Positions 1 through 7,702 of a DNA stretch of 45,610 nt are shown here, one piece after another. The DNA is taken from positions 1 through 45,610 of IMG/VR virus record IMGVR_UViG_3300036861_000314; one strand, 5' to 3'. How positions within the stretch are numbered: position 1 is the stretch's first letter; every line of letters begins with the position of its first letter. The position numbers and the translations under genes were made by a program. The stretch comes from a virus. The notes under the pieces were generated by a model that was given only the letters and a program-made list of their open reading frames with translations, did not search any database and had not been told where the DNA came from.

Positions 1-131
1 GCCAGTAAGCAAGTTGCGCTTCACGATCGGCGTACGGCATCGGTTCCTTCTGCTTGGATACGCTCCGAGCGGGCGAATTTACTGCGGGAGCAATCGCGGG
101 CTCGCTGGCAACGCGTCCAGCGCCTTCGGAG
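1..131. repeat. Terminal direct overlap, left copy
   Basis: Bases 1-131 repeat bases 45480-45610. The first 126 are identical; the only mismatch is C at 127 against T at 45606. This is what an assembler leaves at the ends of a circular or circularly permuted phage genome, and it implies a unit of about 45,479 bp. Positions 1-40 hold the first 13 codons (minus strand) of the HNH gene that is complete at the right end. Positions 41-165, between that gene and the portal stop codon, hold no gene that I can support. Confidence 0.9.
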
Positions 132-165
132 GTTGCGGTCGTCCGCCCCTACCCGCGTTATGTTA

Positions 166-2442
166 CTAAGTTGAGTGCTGGCCGCCCTGCGCGACCGACT
201 GGGCCATCTCTTGCATCTGTCCAGACATCGCAGCGGGCGATGAGGCGCCCCGCATTGGCGGGGGCGAAGACATGAAGCCGCCCGGCGTCGGCTGGCCTTG
301 CTGCTGGCCGGCGACCGCCTGAGATTGGGCGACTAGAAGTTGCTGATGGTATTCGGCATGCTTTTCACCGAGAAGCTGCACGATCGGGGGCCACTGTTGG
401 AACGACTCCGACTTCGCCTTCGCGCGCATCTCGCGCGAATGGATCGAATGGTCGTCGATCGAGGGGCGCACCTTGGGTATCTGGAGTTGATACTTCTCCT
501 GGAAGAACTGCGAAAGCATCGAATAATCCATCTGCTCAGCCGCTTGGAGGTCCTCCGGTGTAGCCTCTCGCATCCGCGGGTCCATCGCCAGCTTCTCGAA
601 CGCTTCGTTCTCCATGATGGCGTTCTTCGTGTCCGCCGCCATCGTGGGTGTGAGGTTCGTTCGGCCATAAACTTCCAGGAACTTCCACTTCACTTCGGGG
701 TCTTGGATGTTGATGACGCCCATCTGTGCCAGTTGTTCCATCTCCGCTTTGTCGAGCAGGCTCGAGCGCGGATTGGACGAGGCGGCCTCGGGGATCACGT
801 CGATACGGCCCTGGAGATCCGCACCGAGAAACTTCTCAACCTGCCACTTCCCATCGCGCCCCTTGATCCGGAGCAGCCGCGGCTCAGTCACAAACTCGCG
901 GAAGATTTCGAGGGCTTGCCGCGCCCAGGTCGCCCATGCCTGCTCCCAGAGAATGAACAGGGGGCCATAACGAGAGAGGTTGCGTTCTTGCAAAATCTGG
1001 AGGGCGATGCCCGCCGAGATCCCCTCTGGCCGCGCACCTTTGATGACATCGAACGTCGCGGCAAGTTCCTCGAAGGTGTGGTCGATACGCTGGAGAAACT
1101 CGACAAATGAAACTGGGATGGCCTGCCCGCCCAACCGTTCGGGCTTTGCGGCATTGGGTCCTACCGCGTTGTACGACACGATGTTGCCGGGGTCGCCCGT
1201 CAGATTCGTGACGTTGGCGCCGTTTGGCTTCAGCCAGATCGGCGAGCCCATCCTCATACCACACGCCTCGATAACCGACTCCCAGCGGTTGCGCTGGGAT
1301 TGTTTTGACGCAAGATCGTCGGCAACAGTCTTCGCGTAAGCGGAACCGGGGACTAGCTTCTGCGGGAAACAGACCGAGGGTAAGAAGTATCCGCGGCTAT
1401 CGCCGGGATTCTCCGGCGGGGCGCTGTACGGCAGCGGGCCGGCATACGCGATGGCAGCTTGCCCGACTTTAATCGCTAATAGGCCGTCCGGATACGTCTT
1501 GTCCGGCAATTGCCAATACCAGCGCTCGGTAACCTTCGTGTTTTGTCCAGACGTAGACCCCATGAAGCGGCCAGTCTGGTTCTCGTCAATGGGCGGCCCG
1601 GCGAGCGGCAGGTTCGCCATATACATCGGCCCGCTTTCAGTGACGTTCGCTGTAATCTGATCCGCGATCTGAGGCCAGCGTTCCTTCGATTCGTCTACCG
1701 GAACAGCCTTTTCACGGATGTACGCGCGCTGCTGCTCCCACACAGGCACGCTCGGGTCGAAAAACATCTCGAAGATAGTCGCGACATCGACATACAGGCG
1801 CCCAACAGGCACTTGATCGCCGATGGGCTGACCCATCGCGTCCACGGCGGGCTGCATCTCGGGCGCCCCACACGCTTCACATGGGGCGGGACCTGCTTGC
1901 ACCGCGCCGCACGCGGGGCATTGATTGGACTGCATGAACCGAGTACCGAACCGCGGCGAGGGATCATAGCCCGTCTCTAACCACGCCATTCCGGTGAGCC
2001 CGACCCACACTGCGAGAATCTGGCGCCAAATACGAAGCTTGACTTCGTCTTCGATTACGTCAATAGCCCGGACGGCGACATCCGCGGCTGCACGGTCGTC
2101 GGGCTCATCGGCACTACCTGGTCTGAAATTCAACTGAGGCTCTATTCGCGCAAATACTGAAATCAGTGCATCAAGAGTTGAGGCAAATACATTAGTTACA
2201 GGCGTAGGTGTGTTATGGGGCAATTTAGCAGAACGCCAACGGCTCGACCCGCGGTCAAACTTGATCCACTGTTGACCGCGATAGAACAGAATGTTACGCC
2301 ACGCCGCACGAAGGAACGGCTCGCGGCCTCGTTTCCACTCATCGTAACGCTTGTTCATGAGCGATCGGATTGCATCATGGTCTGCGTAAGCATCTTGGGC
2401 GGTCTGGTAATCAGCCACGTCTATCCGCGTGCCATTCGGCAA
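166..2442 (-). CDS. Portal protein
   Basis: The 758-residue product is in the size range of podovirus portals. The portal is the dodecameric head vertex through which DNA is packaged and ejected. Features supporting this are an N-terminal helical region with a GQQW motif (residues 56-59), a hydrophobic WVGLTGMAWLETGY segment (146-159), position in the terminase-portal-scaffold-capsid order, and a Gln/Pro/Gly-rich tail such as often forms the portal barrel. Four cysteines at 175, 178, 188 and 191 form a CxxC-N9-CxxC zinc-ribbon-like insertion, which is unusual. The start overlaps the end of the upstream zinc-binding gene by 32 bp. Identification rests on synteny and general character, not on one diagnostic motif. 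Confidence 0.85.
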   Translation of the reverse strand: MPNGTRIDVADYQTAQDAYADHDAIRSLMNKRYDEWKRGREPFLRAAWRNILFYRGQQWIKFDRGSSRWRSAKLPHNTPTPVTNVFASTLDALISVFARIEPQLNFRPGSADEPDDRAAADVAVRAIDVIEDEVKLRIWRQILAVWVGLTGMAWLETGYDPSPRFGTRFMQSNQCPACGAVQAGPAPCEACGAPEMQPAVDAMGQPIGDQVPVGRLYVDVATIFEMFFDPSVPVWEQQRAYIREKAVPVDESKERWPQIADQITANVTESGPMYMANLPLAGPPIDENQTGRFMGSTSGQNTKVTERWYWQLPDKTYPDGLLAIKVGQAAIAYAGPLPYSAPPENPGDSRGYFLPSVCFPQKLVPGSAYAKTVADDLASKQSQRNRWESVIEACGMRMGSPIWLKPNGANVTNLTGDPGNIVSYNAVGPNAAKPERLGGQAIPVSFVEFLQRIDHTFEELAATFDVIKGARPEGISAGIALQILQERNLSRYGPLFILWEQAWATWARQALEIFREFVTEPRLLRIKGRDGKWQVEKFLGADLQGRIDVIPEAASSNPRSSLLDKAEMEQLAQMGVINIQDPEVKWKFLEVYGRTNLTPTMAADTKNAIMENEAFEKLAMDPRMREATPEDLQAAEQMDYSMLSQFFQEKYQLQIPKVRPSIDDHSIHSREMRAKAKSESFQQWPPIVQLLGEKHAEYHQQLLVAQSQAVAGQQQGQPTPGGFMSSPPPMRGASSPAAMSGQMQEMAQSVAQGGQHST

Positions 2443-2809
2443 TGATCTCGTTCACCTGTGAGGGCTCTAATGAAAGTGCGTCTTGAAGCCAAGCACGATA
2501 GAATGTCTCGCGCTCTGGCGCGTACCAACTTGCATATCGCTCGTGCGCGCGTTCCAGTCGAATGACTGGGCCGAAGCCCTCTACAGCAGATTCTCCGGTC
2601 TCGGGAGCACACGAGCGACAGAAGGCAACGCCGGGCGCGTGACCTGAAGATGTTTCCAGTCGAGCGTAGAGCGAATCCGGCCGCGGCCAGAGTAGGAACT
2701 CTTGGCCAGCCTGGATAGTGCCGTTATCGCGCGCAGCAGTAGCCGTTCTCCAAATCAATTGTCCGCAGCCGGTGCAATGCCCGGCTTTACAAGCGGTCGG
2801 GAGACTCAC
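2411..2809 (-). CDS. Small zinc-binding protein upstream of portal
   Basis: 132 residues. Two cysteine pairs are visible, CTGC (about residues 12-15) and CRSC (about 64-67), so a single zinc site is likely. The rest is acidic/aromatic with a WYAPERETFYRAWLQ stretch. The gene sits between a small coiled-coil gene (ATGA-type overlap at 2806-2809) and the portal gene, which it overlaps by 32 bp, so it is translated with the head-packaging genes. I do not recognise a family. A structural or packaging accessory role is only inferred from position. Confidence 0.75.
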   Translation of the reverse strand: MSLPTACKAGHCTGCGQLIWRTATAARDNGTIQAGQEFLLWPRPDSLYARLETSSGHAPGVAFCRSCAPETGESAVEGFGPVIRLERAHERYASWYAPERETFYRAWLQDALSLEPSQVNEIIAEWHADRRG

Positions 2810-3051
2810 TCAGTCTCTCCGATGCTCGTGAATTCAGAATCCTTCAGAAGTTTGTCCACAAGTGATTCCCGCTGTTCTACTTCCCGCGGCGTCGGCTGTG
2901 TCACCGGAGTCGCGCCCACGCGAATACGGAGAAGCTCGTCAATCGCAAGCTCCGCGCGCTGGCGCTCGTGCTGGCACTGCGCTCGCAGATATTCAATTTC
3001 TTCTAGAAGGTGCGTCGTGAAAACACGCGCCCAGAACCTAACCCCGAGCAA
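2806..3051 (-). CDS. Small coiled-coil protein, TTG start proposed
   Basis: The reading frame is open upstream to an ATG at 3138, but that would overlap the preceding gene by 101 bp and add a basic stretch that reads like the shadow of that gene. I prefer the TTG at 3051, giving 81 residues and a 14-bp overlap with the upstream stop. The protein is charged, with a helical EEIEYLRAQCQHERQRAE region likely to form a coiled coil. No family is recognised. It lies in the packaging operon between a 74-residue gene and the zinc protein. Confidence 0.55.
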   Translation of the reverse strand: MLGVRFWARVFTTHLLEEIEYLRAQCQHERQRAELAIDELLRIRVGATPVTQPTPREVEQRESLVDKLLKDSEFTSIGETE

Positions 3052-3262
3052 GATCCGACAGCTTTCCGCCAACGGCAATGCCAGGGAATTTAGAACGCAC
3101 TTTCGCCTTGATTTTCGCTTGCAGGGCCGGGCCCGCATTCTGCGAGGCCCGAGCTAGCGCATTCCGCGCGTGAGAGGCATCGGCGATCGGATAGCTACGC
3201 CCTGGCCCAGCAAAAGCAGAGTTAGGCAATGCGTTTCGTTTTGCAGCGGTCAATTTCGCCAT
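3038..3262 (-). CDS. Small basic phage protein (DUF6582-like)
   Basis: 74 residues, basic. The run AKRNALP-(N)-SAFAGPGRSYPIAD followed by ASHARNALARAS matches my memory of a small phage family (DUF6582-type) in which a Lys/Ala-rich start is followed by a YPI.D..HARNAL.R motif. Function is unknown. These proteins often lie beside terminase or head genes, as here. The C-terminus GGKLSDLARG is nearly the same as that of the neighbouring gene at 3268-3456, which is otherwise unrelated. Confidence 0.7.
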   Translation of the reverse strand: MAKLTAAKRNALPNSAFAGPGRSYPIADASHARNALARASQNAGPALQAKIKAKVRSKFPGIAVGGKLSDLARG

Positions 3263-3267
3263 TTCAA

Positions 3268-3456
3268 TTACCCTTTCGCCAAATCAGACAATCTGCCGCC
3301 GCTCACGGCGCGATATTCGGGCTTTCCGGCCGCCTTCCGCTTCTCGGAGAGCATGATAGCGACGGCCTGTTTCCGGTTGGACACCTTTGGCCCCTTCTCG
3401 CTGCCGGATTTCAGCTTGCCCGCTTTATATTTCGCCATAACTTCATTCCACGGCAA
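3268..3456 (-). CDS. Small basic protein (DUF6496-like), TTG start
   Basis: 62 residues. The motif PW.EVM.KYKAGKL.SGS followed by GPKV..RKQAVAIMLSEKRKA matches the small phage/bacterial family I know as DUF6496. Its function is unknown. The start is TTG at 3456, preceded by GGAGAA at a normal spacing; no ATG lies closer to the conserved N-terminus. It ends with GGRLSDLAKG, echoing the end of the next gene. It lies directly downstream of terL. Confidence 0.75.
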   Translation of the reverse strand: MPWNEVMAKYKAGKLKSGSEKGPKVSNRKQAVAIMLSEKRKAAGKPEYRAVSGGRLSDLAKG

Positions 3457-3467
3457 TTTTGGTTCTC

Positions 3468-5165
3468 CTACGAGTAAAATTCGCCAATTTCGGTCTGCGC
3501 GAGTGCGTTTTCGCGCCCATGTTCCATCGCGCGTATCTTGCGGTGCAGTAATCGCGCCGCGCGAAGACTAGAACGATCTAACGGCTCGCCGGGCGGGCGT
3601 TGTGACTGAATTTCGCGCTCGAACTGCCGTTCCTCGCGCTCTTCATCGTCCAAACCGGCGTCGGAGTCCGCCATCTCGGGCCGAACACGCATCTGGAGGC
3701 AATCGGCGAGCGCATCGAGCAAATCGTCGTGCGTGGACTCTTTCCACGGGCGGAACCGCTCAGCTTCCTCAAGAAAATCAGTCAGTGCAGGCAAATCAGA
3801 CGCGAATACGATCTGCTGCGACTGCCAGAAAGGTTCCAGCGAGCGAATACGCACGCTCTTGCCCATCTTCGTGTCCCGTTCGAGCTTCATCAGCGGCAAA
3901 TACACGCCGCGGCTCTCGGAGGCACGCTGAAACTCGCGCAAGTAGAGCTTTTGGAAGCCTACGGCCTCAAATCCGATGATCCGAATGCCAGGAATGCGTC
4001 GATACGCTGCGAAAACCTCATCAATAAGCTGGCTTTCCGCCCATCGGCCACGCCGCAAGTCCAGCACGTACGCCATGCCGTCCGGCGCGAAGCCCACAGT
4101 GGCGATGGCGGAATAATCTGCCCACGCTTTCGTGCTGATGGCGGGGTCTACCGCAGAAACACACCACAAATCCGCGGGATCAGGTAAGTCAACTCGGGGT
4201 TTGATGACTGCCTTACTTCGGGGAAAGAGAGCCGAGGAGTCGTCAACGGGTCGGAGAAGCCATTGAGCAGCGAAAAGTCGCGGATTAATGCGGCGGCGCT
4301 CATCCAAACTATCCCGGGAATGCTTCTCGGCGAAAGCTGGGATGAGCTGGCCCCCTGCATCTTTGAGATATTCATCTTCTGCAATACCGCCTCGCTCATC
4401 AAGTCGTAGTGTTCCAGGCTCGCGCACCTGCCAGCAGGGCTGGCGAAAGATACCGAGCTTGAGATTGCCCGCGATGCGCTGCTGTATGGCCCAGTCGTAT
4501 AGATCCCCGAATTCCCAAGGGGTGCCAATTATGTCTTGGGTCGCATTCGGCTCAAAAAGCGACTGAGACGTACTGTACCAGTGGATAGTTTTTTCGAGAA
4601 GATCGCGTGTGCGCGAATTGGTCTCGTCAACCAAATCGTCGAAAGTTCCGTGATCGTAGTGCCGCCCCGTAGATGCGCCTTCGACGCCGATTGTCTCAAT
4701 CGTCGCTTCCTTCGTTTCGCGAGGACGCTGCACGCTAAGCGCGCTCTGAGACCATTCCGTCGCGTCCCGATACGGGTCTTCCCATAACACCTCGGGGAAG
4801 AGCCAGACCAGTAAGGGGTTAGCTAAATGCCCCTTGATCTCGGCCAACATGCCCTCAGCCGCATCGGCTTTATCCGACGCCAAGAGAATACGGACGGTCG
4901 GATCTTTCAAGATCCGTTGCACATTCGCCGAAATTGTGAGAAGGGAAGTTTTTAAGTGGTCGCGCGAAAGAAGATATAAATTACGCTTGTGCGGCGATCT
5001 AGCCCGCCACGAGCAGACCGCGCGATGGAATTCCTTGGTCATCGGCGTGGCGCTATCTTTGTAGAGGATGTATCGCGCGAGCGCGAACAGGTCGGTCAGC
5101 GCAAGATGGCGGAGGGCTGCTCGCTGATCCGGTTTACTCTTTCGGCTGGTCAGGACTGTCGGCAT
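3468..5165 (-). CDS. terL: Terminase large subunit (ATPase-nuclease)
   Basis: 565 residues, normal for the family. The packaging motor pumps DNA into the procapsid and cuts it. An N-terminal ATPase is indicated by a deviant Walker A at 67-74 (SRDHLKTS, of the R..xKT type known in terminases), a Walker B-like TFDDLVDE at 174-181 and a GTP coupling motif at 214-216. The C-terminal RNase H-like nuclease has Asp340 (VDPA), Glu400 (GFEAVG) and HDDLLDALAD at 479-488. It overlaps the small-subunit gene by 32 bp, so the two are translationally coupled. Confidence 0.95.
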   Translation of the reverse strand: MPTVLTSRKSKPDQRAALRHLALTDLFALARYILYKDSATPMTKEFHRAVCSWRARSPHKRNLYLLSRDHLKTSLLTISANVQRILKDPTVRILLASDKADAAEGMLAEIKGHLANPLLVWLFPEVLWEDPYRDATEWSQSALSVQRPRETKEATIETIGVEGASTGRHYDHGTFDDLVDETNSRTRDLLEKTIHWYSTSQSLFEPNATQDIIGTPWEFGDLYDWAIQQRIAGNLKLGIFRQPCWQVREPGTLRLDERGGIAEDEYLKDAGGQLIPAFAEKHSRDSLDERRRINPRLFAAQWLLRPVDDSSALFPRSKAVIKPRVDLPDPADLWCVSAVDPAISTKAWADYSAIATVGFAPDGMAYVLDLRRGRWAESQLIDEVFAAYRRIPGIRIIGFEAVGFQKLYLREFQRASESRGVYLPLMKLERDTKMGKSVRIRSLEPFWQSQQIVFASDLPALTDFLEEAERFRPWKESTHDDLLDALADCLQMRVRPEMADSDAGLDDEEREERQFEREIQSQRPPGEPLDRSSLRAARLLHRKIRAMEHGRENALAQTEIGEFYS

Positions 5166-5610
5166 CGATCACGTCGCCCGCGATCTGGGCGCGAGTCTCG
5201 GGCATGCTGCCGGCCAACATCGCGCGCAGAAGCGCATTTACTTCCTCGGGCGGCGGAGCCGCATGAATATGGCCGATAGCTCCGGTCACTTGAAGCTTGT
5301 CGTTATACTTACTCGGCCGCTCGGCCTTCAATCGCGCGATGATGGCGAGGAAGCCCATGCTCTTGACTTGGCCTTTGCCCATCTGCACCATGAGTTTTTC
5401 GAGGCTGTCCACGAAGTGCTCGTGAGCTTCCTCGAACTTCTCGGCAAACGTGGGGCTCGCCTCGCGACGCTTCCGAACATAGGGAGTCGTGACACCAGCC
5501 AGCTTGGCTGAGAGCGTGATCCCGCCGAACTCCTGGTAGTGGTCGAGAAACGGTTGTTCCCACGGCTCGGCAGTTTCGCTAACGATGCCGCGCCCCTTGT
5601 ACTTCGCCAT
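5134..5610 (-). CDS. terS: Terminase small subunit
   Basis: 158 residues from the ATG at 5610, which forms a TGATG overlap with the preceding stop. The N-terminal region (about 25-60) reads as the helix-turn-helix of small terminases: ITLSAKLAGVTTPYVRKRR, then SPTFAEKFEEA. A helical oligomerisation part and an acidic tail follow. It would recognise the packaging site on concatemeric DNA and hand it to TerL, encoded next. Family assignment is by motif and position. Confidence 0.85.
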   Translation of the reverse strand: MAKYKGRGIVSETAEPWEQPFLDHYQEFGGITLSAKLAGVTTPYVRKRREASPTFAEKFEEAHEHFVDSLEKLMVQMGKGQVKSMGFLAIIARLKAERPSKYNDKLQVTGAIGHIHAAPPPEEVNALLRAMLAGSMPETRAQIAGDVIDADSPDQPKE

Positions 5611-5771
5611 CAATTTTTCGAGGCGTACGTCGCCACTATCGCCACGTAAGCGCCCTCATCACAAGGTTCGCCACAATCCTCGCATGGCGGCAGATTCACC
5701 AGCGGCAGACGATAAGCGACCATAAAGATGGGATTCGCCCAGGTCGGGTTCGGCTCGATGTGCGCACTCAT
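5610..5771 (-). CDS. Small protein with CxxC-x3-C motif
   Basis: 53 residues from the ATG at 5771, which overlaps the upstream stop as ATGA; the stop overlaps the terS start as TGATG. Three cysteines in the segment CEDCGEPC, followed by aromatic residues, suggest a metal site. No family is recognised. The close coupling on both sides argues for a real gene despite its size. Confidence 0.6.
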   Translation of the reverse strand: MSAHIEPNPTWANPIFMVAYRLPLVNLPPCEDCGEPCDEGAYVAIVATYASKN

Positions 5772-5974
5772 GACCAGGATTGGTCCCATGCGCCAGCAGG
5801 TGGCGCCCAATCGGGATCCAAGGGAATGGGGGCGTACTCGTAGTTGCTCGGTAGCCGATCGCGGTTTAAGTCAATCGCGCGATCATAGGCCGCTGATACG
5901 TCCGCTACGTCGTTCGAGTACAAAGGCCACTGGCGTTCCCAGCAACGCCGGAGCATTTCAAATGCGTCCATCAT
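5768..5974 (-). CDS. Small acidic hypothetical protein
   Basis: 68 residues (67 if the second Met is used). It is Trp/Asp/Pro-rich with a predicted helical N-terminus (MLRRCWERQWPLYSNDVADV). It overlaps the mini-membrane gene upstream by 17 bp and the CxxC gene downstream by 4 bp (ATGA). Function unknown. Confidence 0.6.
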   Translation of the reverse strand: MMDAFEMLRRCWERQWPLYSNDVADVSAAYDRAIDLNRDRLPSNYEYAPIPLDPDWAPPAGAWDQSWS

Positions 5975-6068
5975 CGCCTCCGGCGGGTCCGCCGTGCCCG
6001 AACACCCACGCTAGAATGCAGAAGCAGCCGATCACGAAACCGATCAGCGCCGAAACAAGGTCGAACAT
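5958..6068 (-). CDS. 36-residue membrane miniprotein
   Basis: The protein starts MFDLVSALIGFVIGCFCI and continues LAWVFG before a Gly-rich polar tail, so it has one strong membrane segment (about residues 4-24). Its ATG shares one base with the stop of the 28-residue membrane gene upstream (TGATG), and it overlaps the next gene by 17 bp. The pairing of two tiny single-span proteins suggests a holin/antiholin or other small membrane effector; this is inference. Confidence 0.55.
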   Translation of the reverse strand: MFDLVSALIGFVIGCFCILAWVFGHGGPAGGDDGRI

Positions 6069-6154
6069 CAGTGCCAACCCAACCATCGTGCAATAACAAA
6101 GACGCCTAGAAGCGCTGCGACGGCTAGGGCGTCGATCGTGTTGCCACGGATCAC
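6068..6154 (-). CDS. 28-residue membrane miniprotein
   Basis: GTG start at 6154, forming GTGA with the stop of the lipoprotein gene. The product begins MIRGNTIDALAVAALLGVF and continues VIARWLGWH, so it is a single hydrophobic helix with an N-in/C-basic pattern. The stop overlaps the next start (TGATG). The overlaps on both ends, rather than length, are the evidence that it is translated. Role unknown; lysis or envelope modulation is possible. Confidence 0.5.
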   Translation of the reverse strand: MIRGNTIDALAVAALLGVFVIARWLGWH

Positions 6155-6537
6155 GTCTGCTTCTCGGTTCGTGCGAGACACACCGATGTTCCGGAAATAT
6201 CCCCGAATCGCGCGGTCCACTCCGCAGCGGTAAAGATCTTGATTCCGGATTCGGTCAGCAAATAGAAGATCGGCGTACCAGCATCATCGACCCGAACGAC
6301 CAGGAAAGGGTCACCGTGCTCGTGCTGGCCGTTCAAGGTTGGCCCCACGAAGATGTCCGCGGCTTGGGTGACCGGGTTGGTGTCATAAGCGTGCAGGTAG
6401 AACGTCGAGCCGTCCGGGCAAGGGATCGGCTCGTCCCGCACGAGTTCGGCGCCCTGCGGGGCTGTGGGAAGCGCTGGCGAGGCATAAGCCGCGCAACCGG
6501 CAGTTAAACCGGCAATCAGAACCAACCAGCGAGTCAT
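6151..6537 (-). CDS. Phage lipoprotein
   Basis: 128 residues. The N-terminus MTRWLVLIAGLTAGCAAYA is a type II (lipoprotein) signal with the lipobox LTAGC, so the mature protein should begin at Cys15 and be anchored in a membrane. The rest is a beta-rich soluble domain with two further cysteines (CPDG and SVCLA) that could pair. The start overlaps the FN3-like gene stop as ATGA. Phage lipoproteins are often moron-type exclusion or surface proteins; whether that holds here cannot be told. Confidence 0.7.
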   Translation of the reverse strand: MTRWLVLIAGLTAGCAAYASPALPTAPQGAELVRDEPIPCPDGSTFYLHAYDTNPVTQAADIFVGPTLNGQHEHGDPFLVVRVDDAGTPIFYLLTESGIKIFTAAEWTARFGDISGTSVCLARTEKQT

Positions 6538-6957
6538 ACCGACCTCCGATGGCCGCTCAGGGCCAACATCAGGCGCTCAGAACGGCTCAGTTGGAGATTC
6601 TTCGGTCGATCAGCAGGGGTCGCCTTGATCGTGTCGCTGGGGGCCGACTGCGCGATGATGTTCGTAGCGGTGGCCATGAAGTTCGCTGGGAAACTCTGGC
6701 CCGCCAGGTCGAAGGACTGGCGGGCGACGAGAGGCACCGCGGCAGGCACCGTCCCGATCTTCGTGCCGGCGGCTACCGTACAAGGGCTGACGTTGACCGC
6801 GGCAGCGGTAGATCTCATAGGACTTGACCTCCATCCCGTTCGCCAGAATGCTGCCGTCCGTTGCGGTGTTGACGGTATCCCAGGAGAGGGTAGGGGCTGC
6901 GGCGGCGGATGCCGCCGCGATCAGGGTTAGCGCGATGGCAATTAACAAGCGTTTCAT
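6534..6957 (-). pseudogene. Secreted FN3-like protein, apparently frameshifted
   Basis: The frame from 6957 encodes a clear signal peptide (MKRLLIAIALTLIAAASAAA) and the start of a fibronectin type III-like domain (PTLSWDTVNTATDG, then EVKSYEIYR), then turns into a basic nonsense tail ending at 6610. The frame open from 6818 to 6534 supplies the missing second half, ending in the typical FN3 strand pattern FPANFMATATN, then APSDTIKATP. It stops in an ATGA overlap with the lipoprotein gene. A one-base (+1) shift at about 6800-6812 would join them into roughly 138 residues. Sequencing error, real mutation or recoding are all possible. Alternatively, two short proteins are made. Confidence 0.6.
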
Positions 6958-7079
6958 GCTTCCTCCGGCGGGTCGGCTTCCCAGAGTTGTTCCAAGAGGT
7001 ATTCGACTTCTGCCCAGAACTCTTCCTCGTCCAGCTCGCGCAGGTAGTCAGGGCGCGAATCGTTAAGGCGCTTGGGCAT
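6954..7079 (-). CDS. Small acidic protein
   Basis: 41 residues from the ATG at 7079 (the frame is open further upstream, but that part reads as debris of the HNH gene). Strongly acidic: ELDEEEFWAEVEYLLEQLW. The stop overlaps the next start as ATGA. No family is recognised. Small acidic phage proteins often bind host enzymes or mimic DNA; there is no direct evidence for that here. Confidence 0.45.
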   Translation of the reverse strand: MPKRLNDSRPDYLRELDEEEFWAEVEYLLEQLWEADPPEEA

Positions 7080-7095
7080 TTGGGCTAGTTCCTTA

Positions 7096-7359
7096 CTAGT
7101 ACGTAGGGTGCGCGCTGGTTGCGCCGCTGTTATCAATGCGGTCGATCGTGTGCCCCGCGGGCCGCTCGCCCATGTCGGCTAGGAAGTTCGAGAAAGATCC
7201 CAACCACCGCAAGCAGACACCAATGCCGCGGGCGCCGTATTTCTGGAAACTCTCGAAGCGCGGGTCGTAACAACGTCGCCGCATACACCGCCAGGTGATG
7301 TAGGTAGGGCTTGGGGGTCGCGCGTGGCCGTGCCGCTCGTATCTGCCCCGTAAGAACAT
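7096..7359 (-). pseudogene. Decayed HNH endonuclease-like gene
   Basis: 87 residues. The core (TYITW.CM..RC, then KYGARGIGVCLRW, FLADMGERPAG and TIDRIDN) is clearly related to the protein at 8737-9099. The end differs: after DRIDNSG the frame reads into ATSAHPTY and stops, where the intact relative has [15 protein letters not shown]. Fragments resembling the missing end occur in other frames just downstream (for example RTSKELAQ near 7090-7110). This is probably a frameshifted, inactive homing-type endonuclease. It is the first gene of the late minus-strand block. Confidence 0.6.
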
Positions 7360-7446
7360 TTATGGCTCTTTCCCGCGCTATGCGCGTCTCAGATGGGACC
7401 CCTATTGTGACAACCTGGCACTAGAAAGTCTTTGGAGTGTAGTTGC

Positions 7447-7499
7447 GGGAGTCCCAAATGCCCCCCGGCGGAGGCGCCGGGGCGAGGAACGGGACTCCC
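7447..7499. other. Two-tier hairpin (possible terminator or structured RNA)
   Basis: An outer 9-bp perfect inverted repeat GGGAGTCCC (7447-7455) / GGGACTCCC (7491-7499) encloses an inner 8-bp GC stem CCCCGGCG (7463-7470) / CGCCGGGG (7475-7482) with loop GAGG. No U-tract follows on either strand. It lies just upstream of the late block. Confidence 0.6.
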
Positions 7500-7685
7500 C
7501 AAGACTCGATATCCCAACGCCATCGCACACTTACATCGTGCGCGCCATCGTGCGAGCGAACAAGTTAGTAAGATCGCGGAGTTACATCGTGCGATGAGGC
7601 ATTGGCATCGTGCGGCCGGGCGCACGATGGGACAAGCTGGATTAGGTTGGTTGGCTTGTATTACGCGGGGTTACATCGCACTATT

Positions 7686-7702
7686 GCACGATACCATCGT
7701 GC
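7686..7702. promoter_or_regulatory. Palindromic half-site pair GCACGAT-N3-ATCGTGC
   Basis: A perfect 7-bp inverted repeat with a 3-bp spacer, built from the same half-site as the surrounding repeats. Probable dimer binding site for a phage DNA-binding protein. Confidence 0.55.

Noticed and set aside
1-131. Long terminal repeat of a mobile element
   Set aside because: The copies are at the exact window ends and split one HNH gene; assembly of a circular genome explains this better.
340-1110. Long open frame on the plus strand opposite the portal gene
   Set aside because: It is antisense to a clearly coding gene, lacks a ribosome binding site and family resemblance; GC-rich third positions make such shadow frames long.
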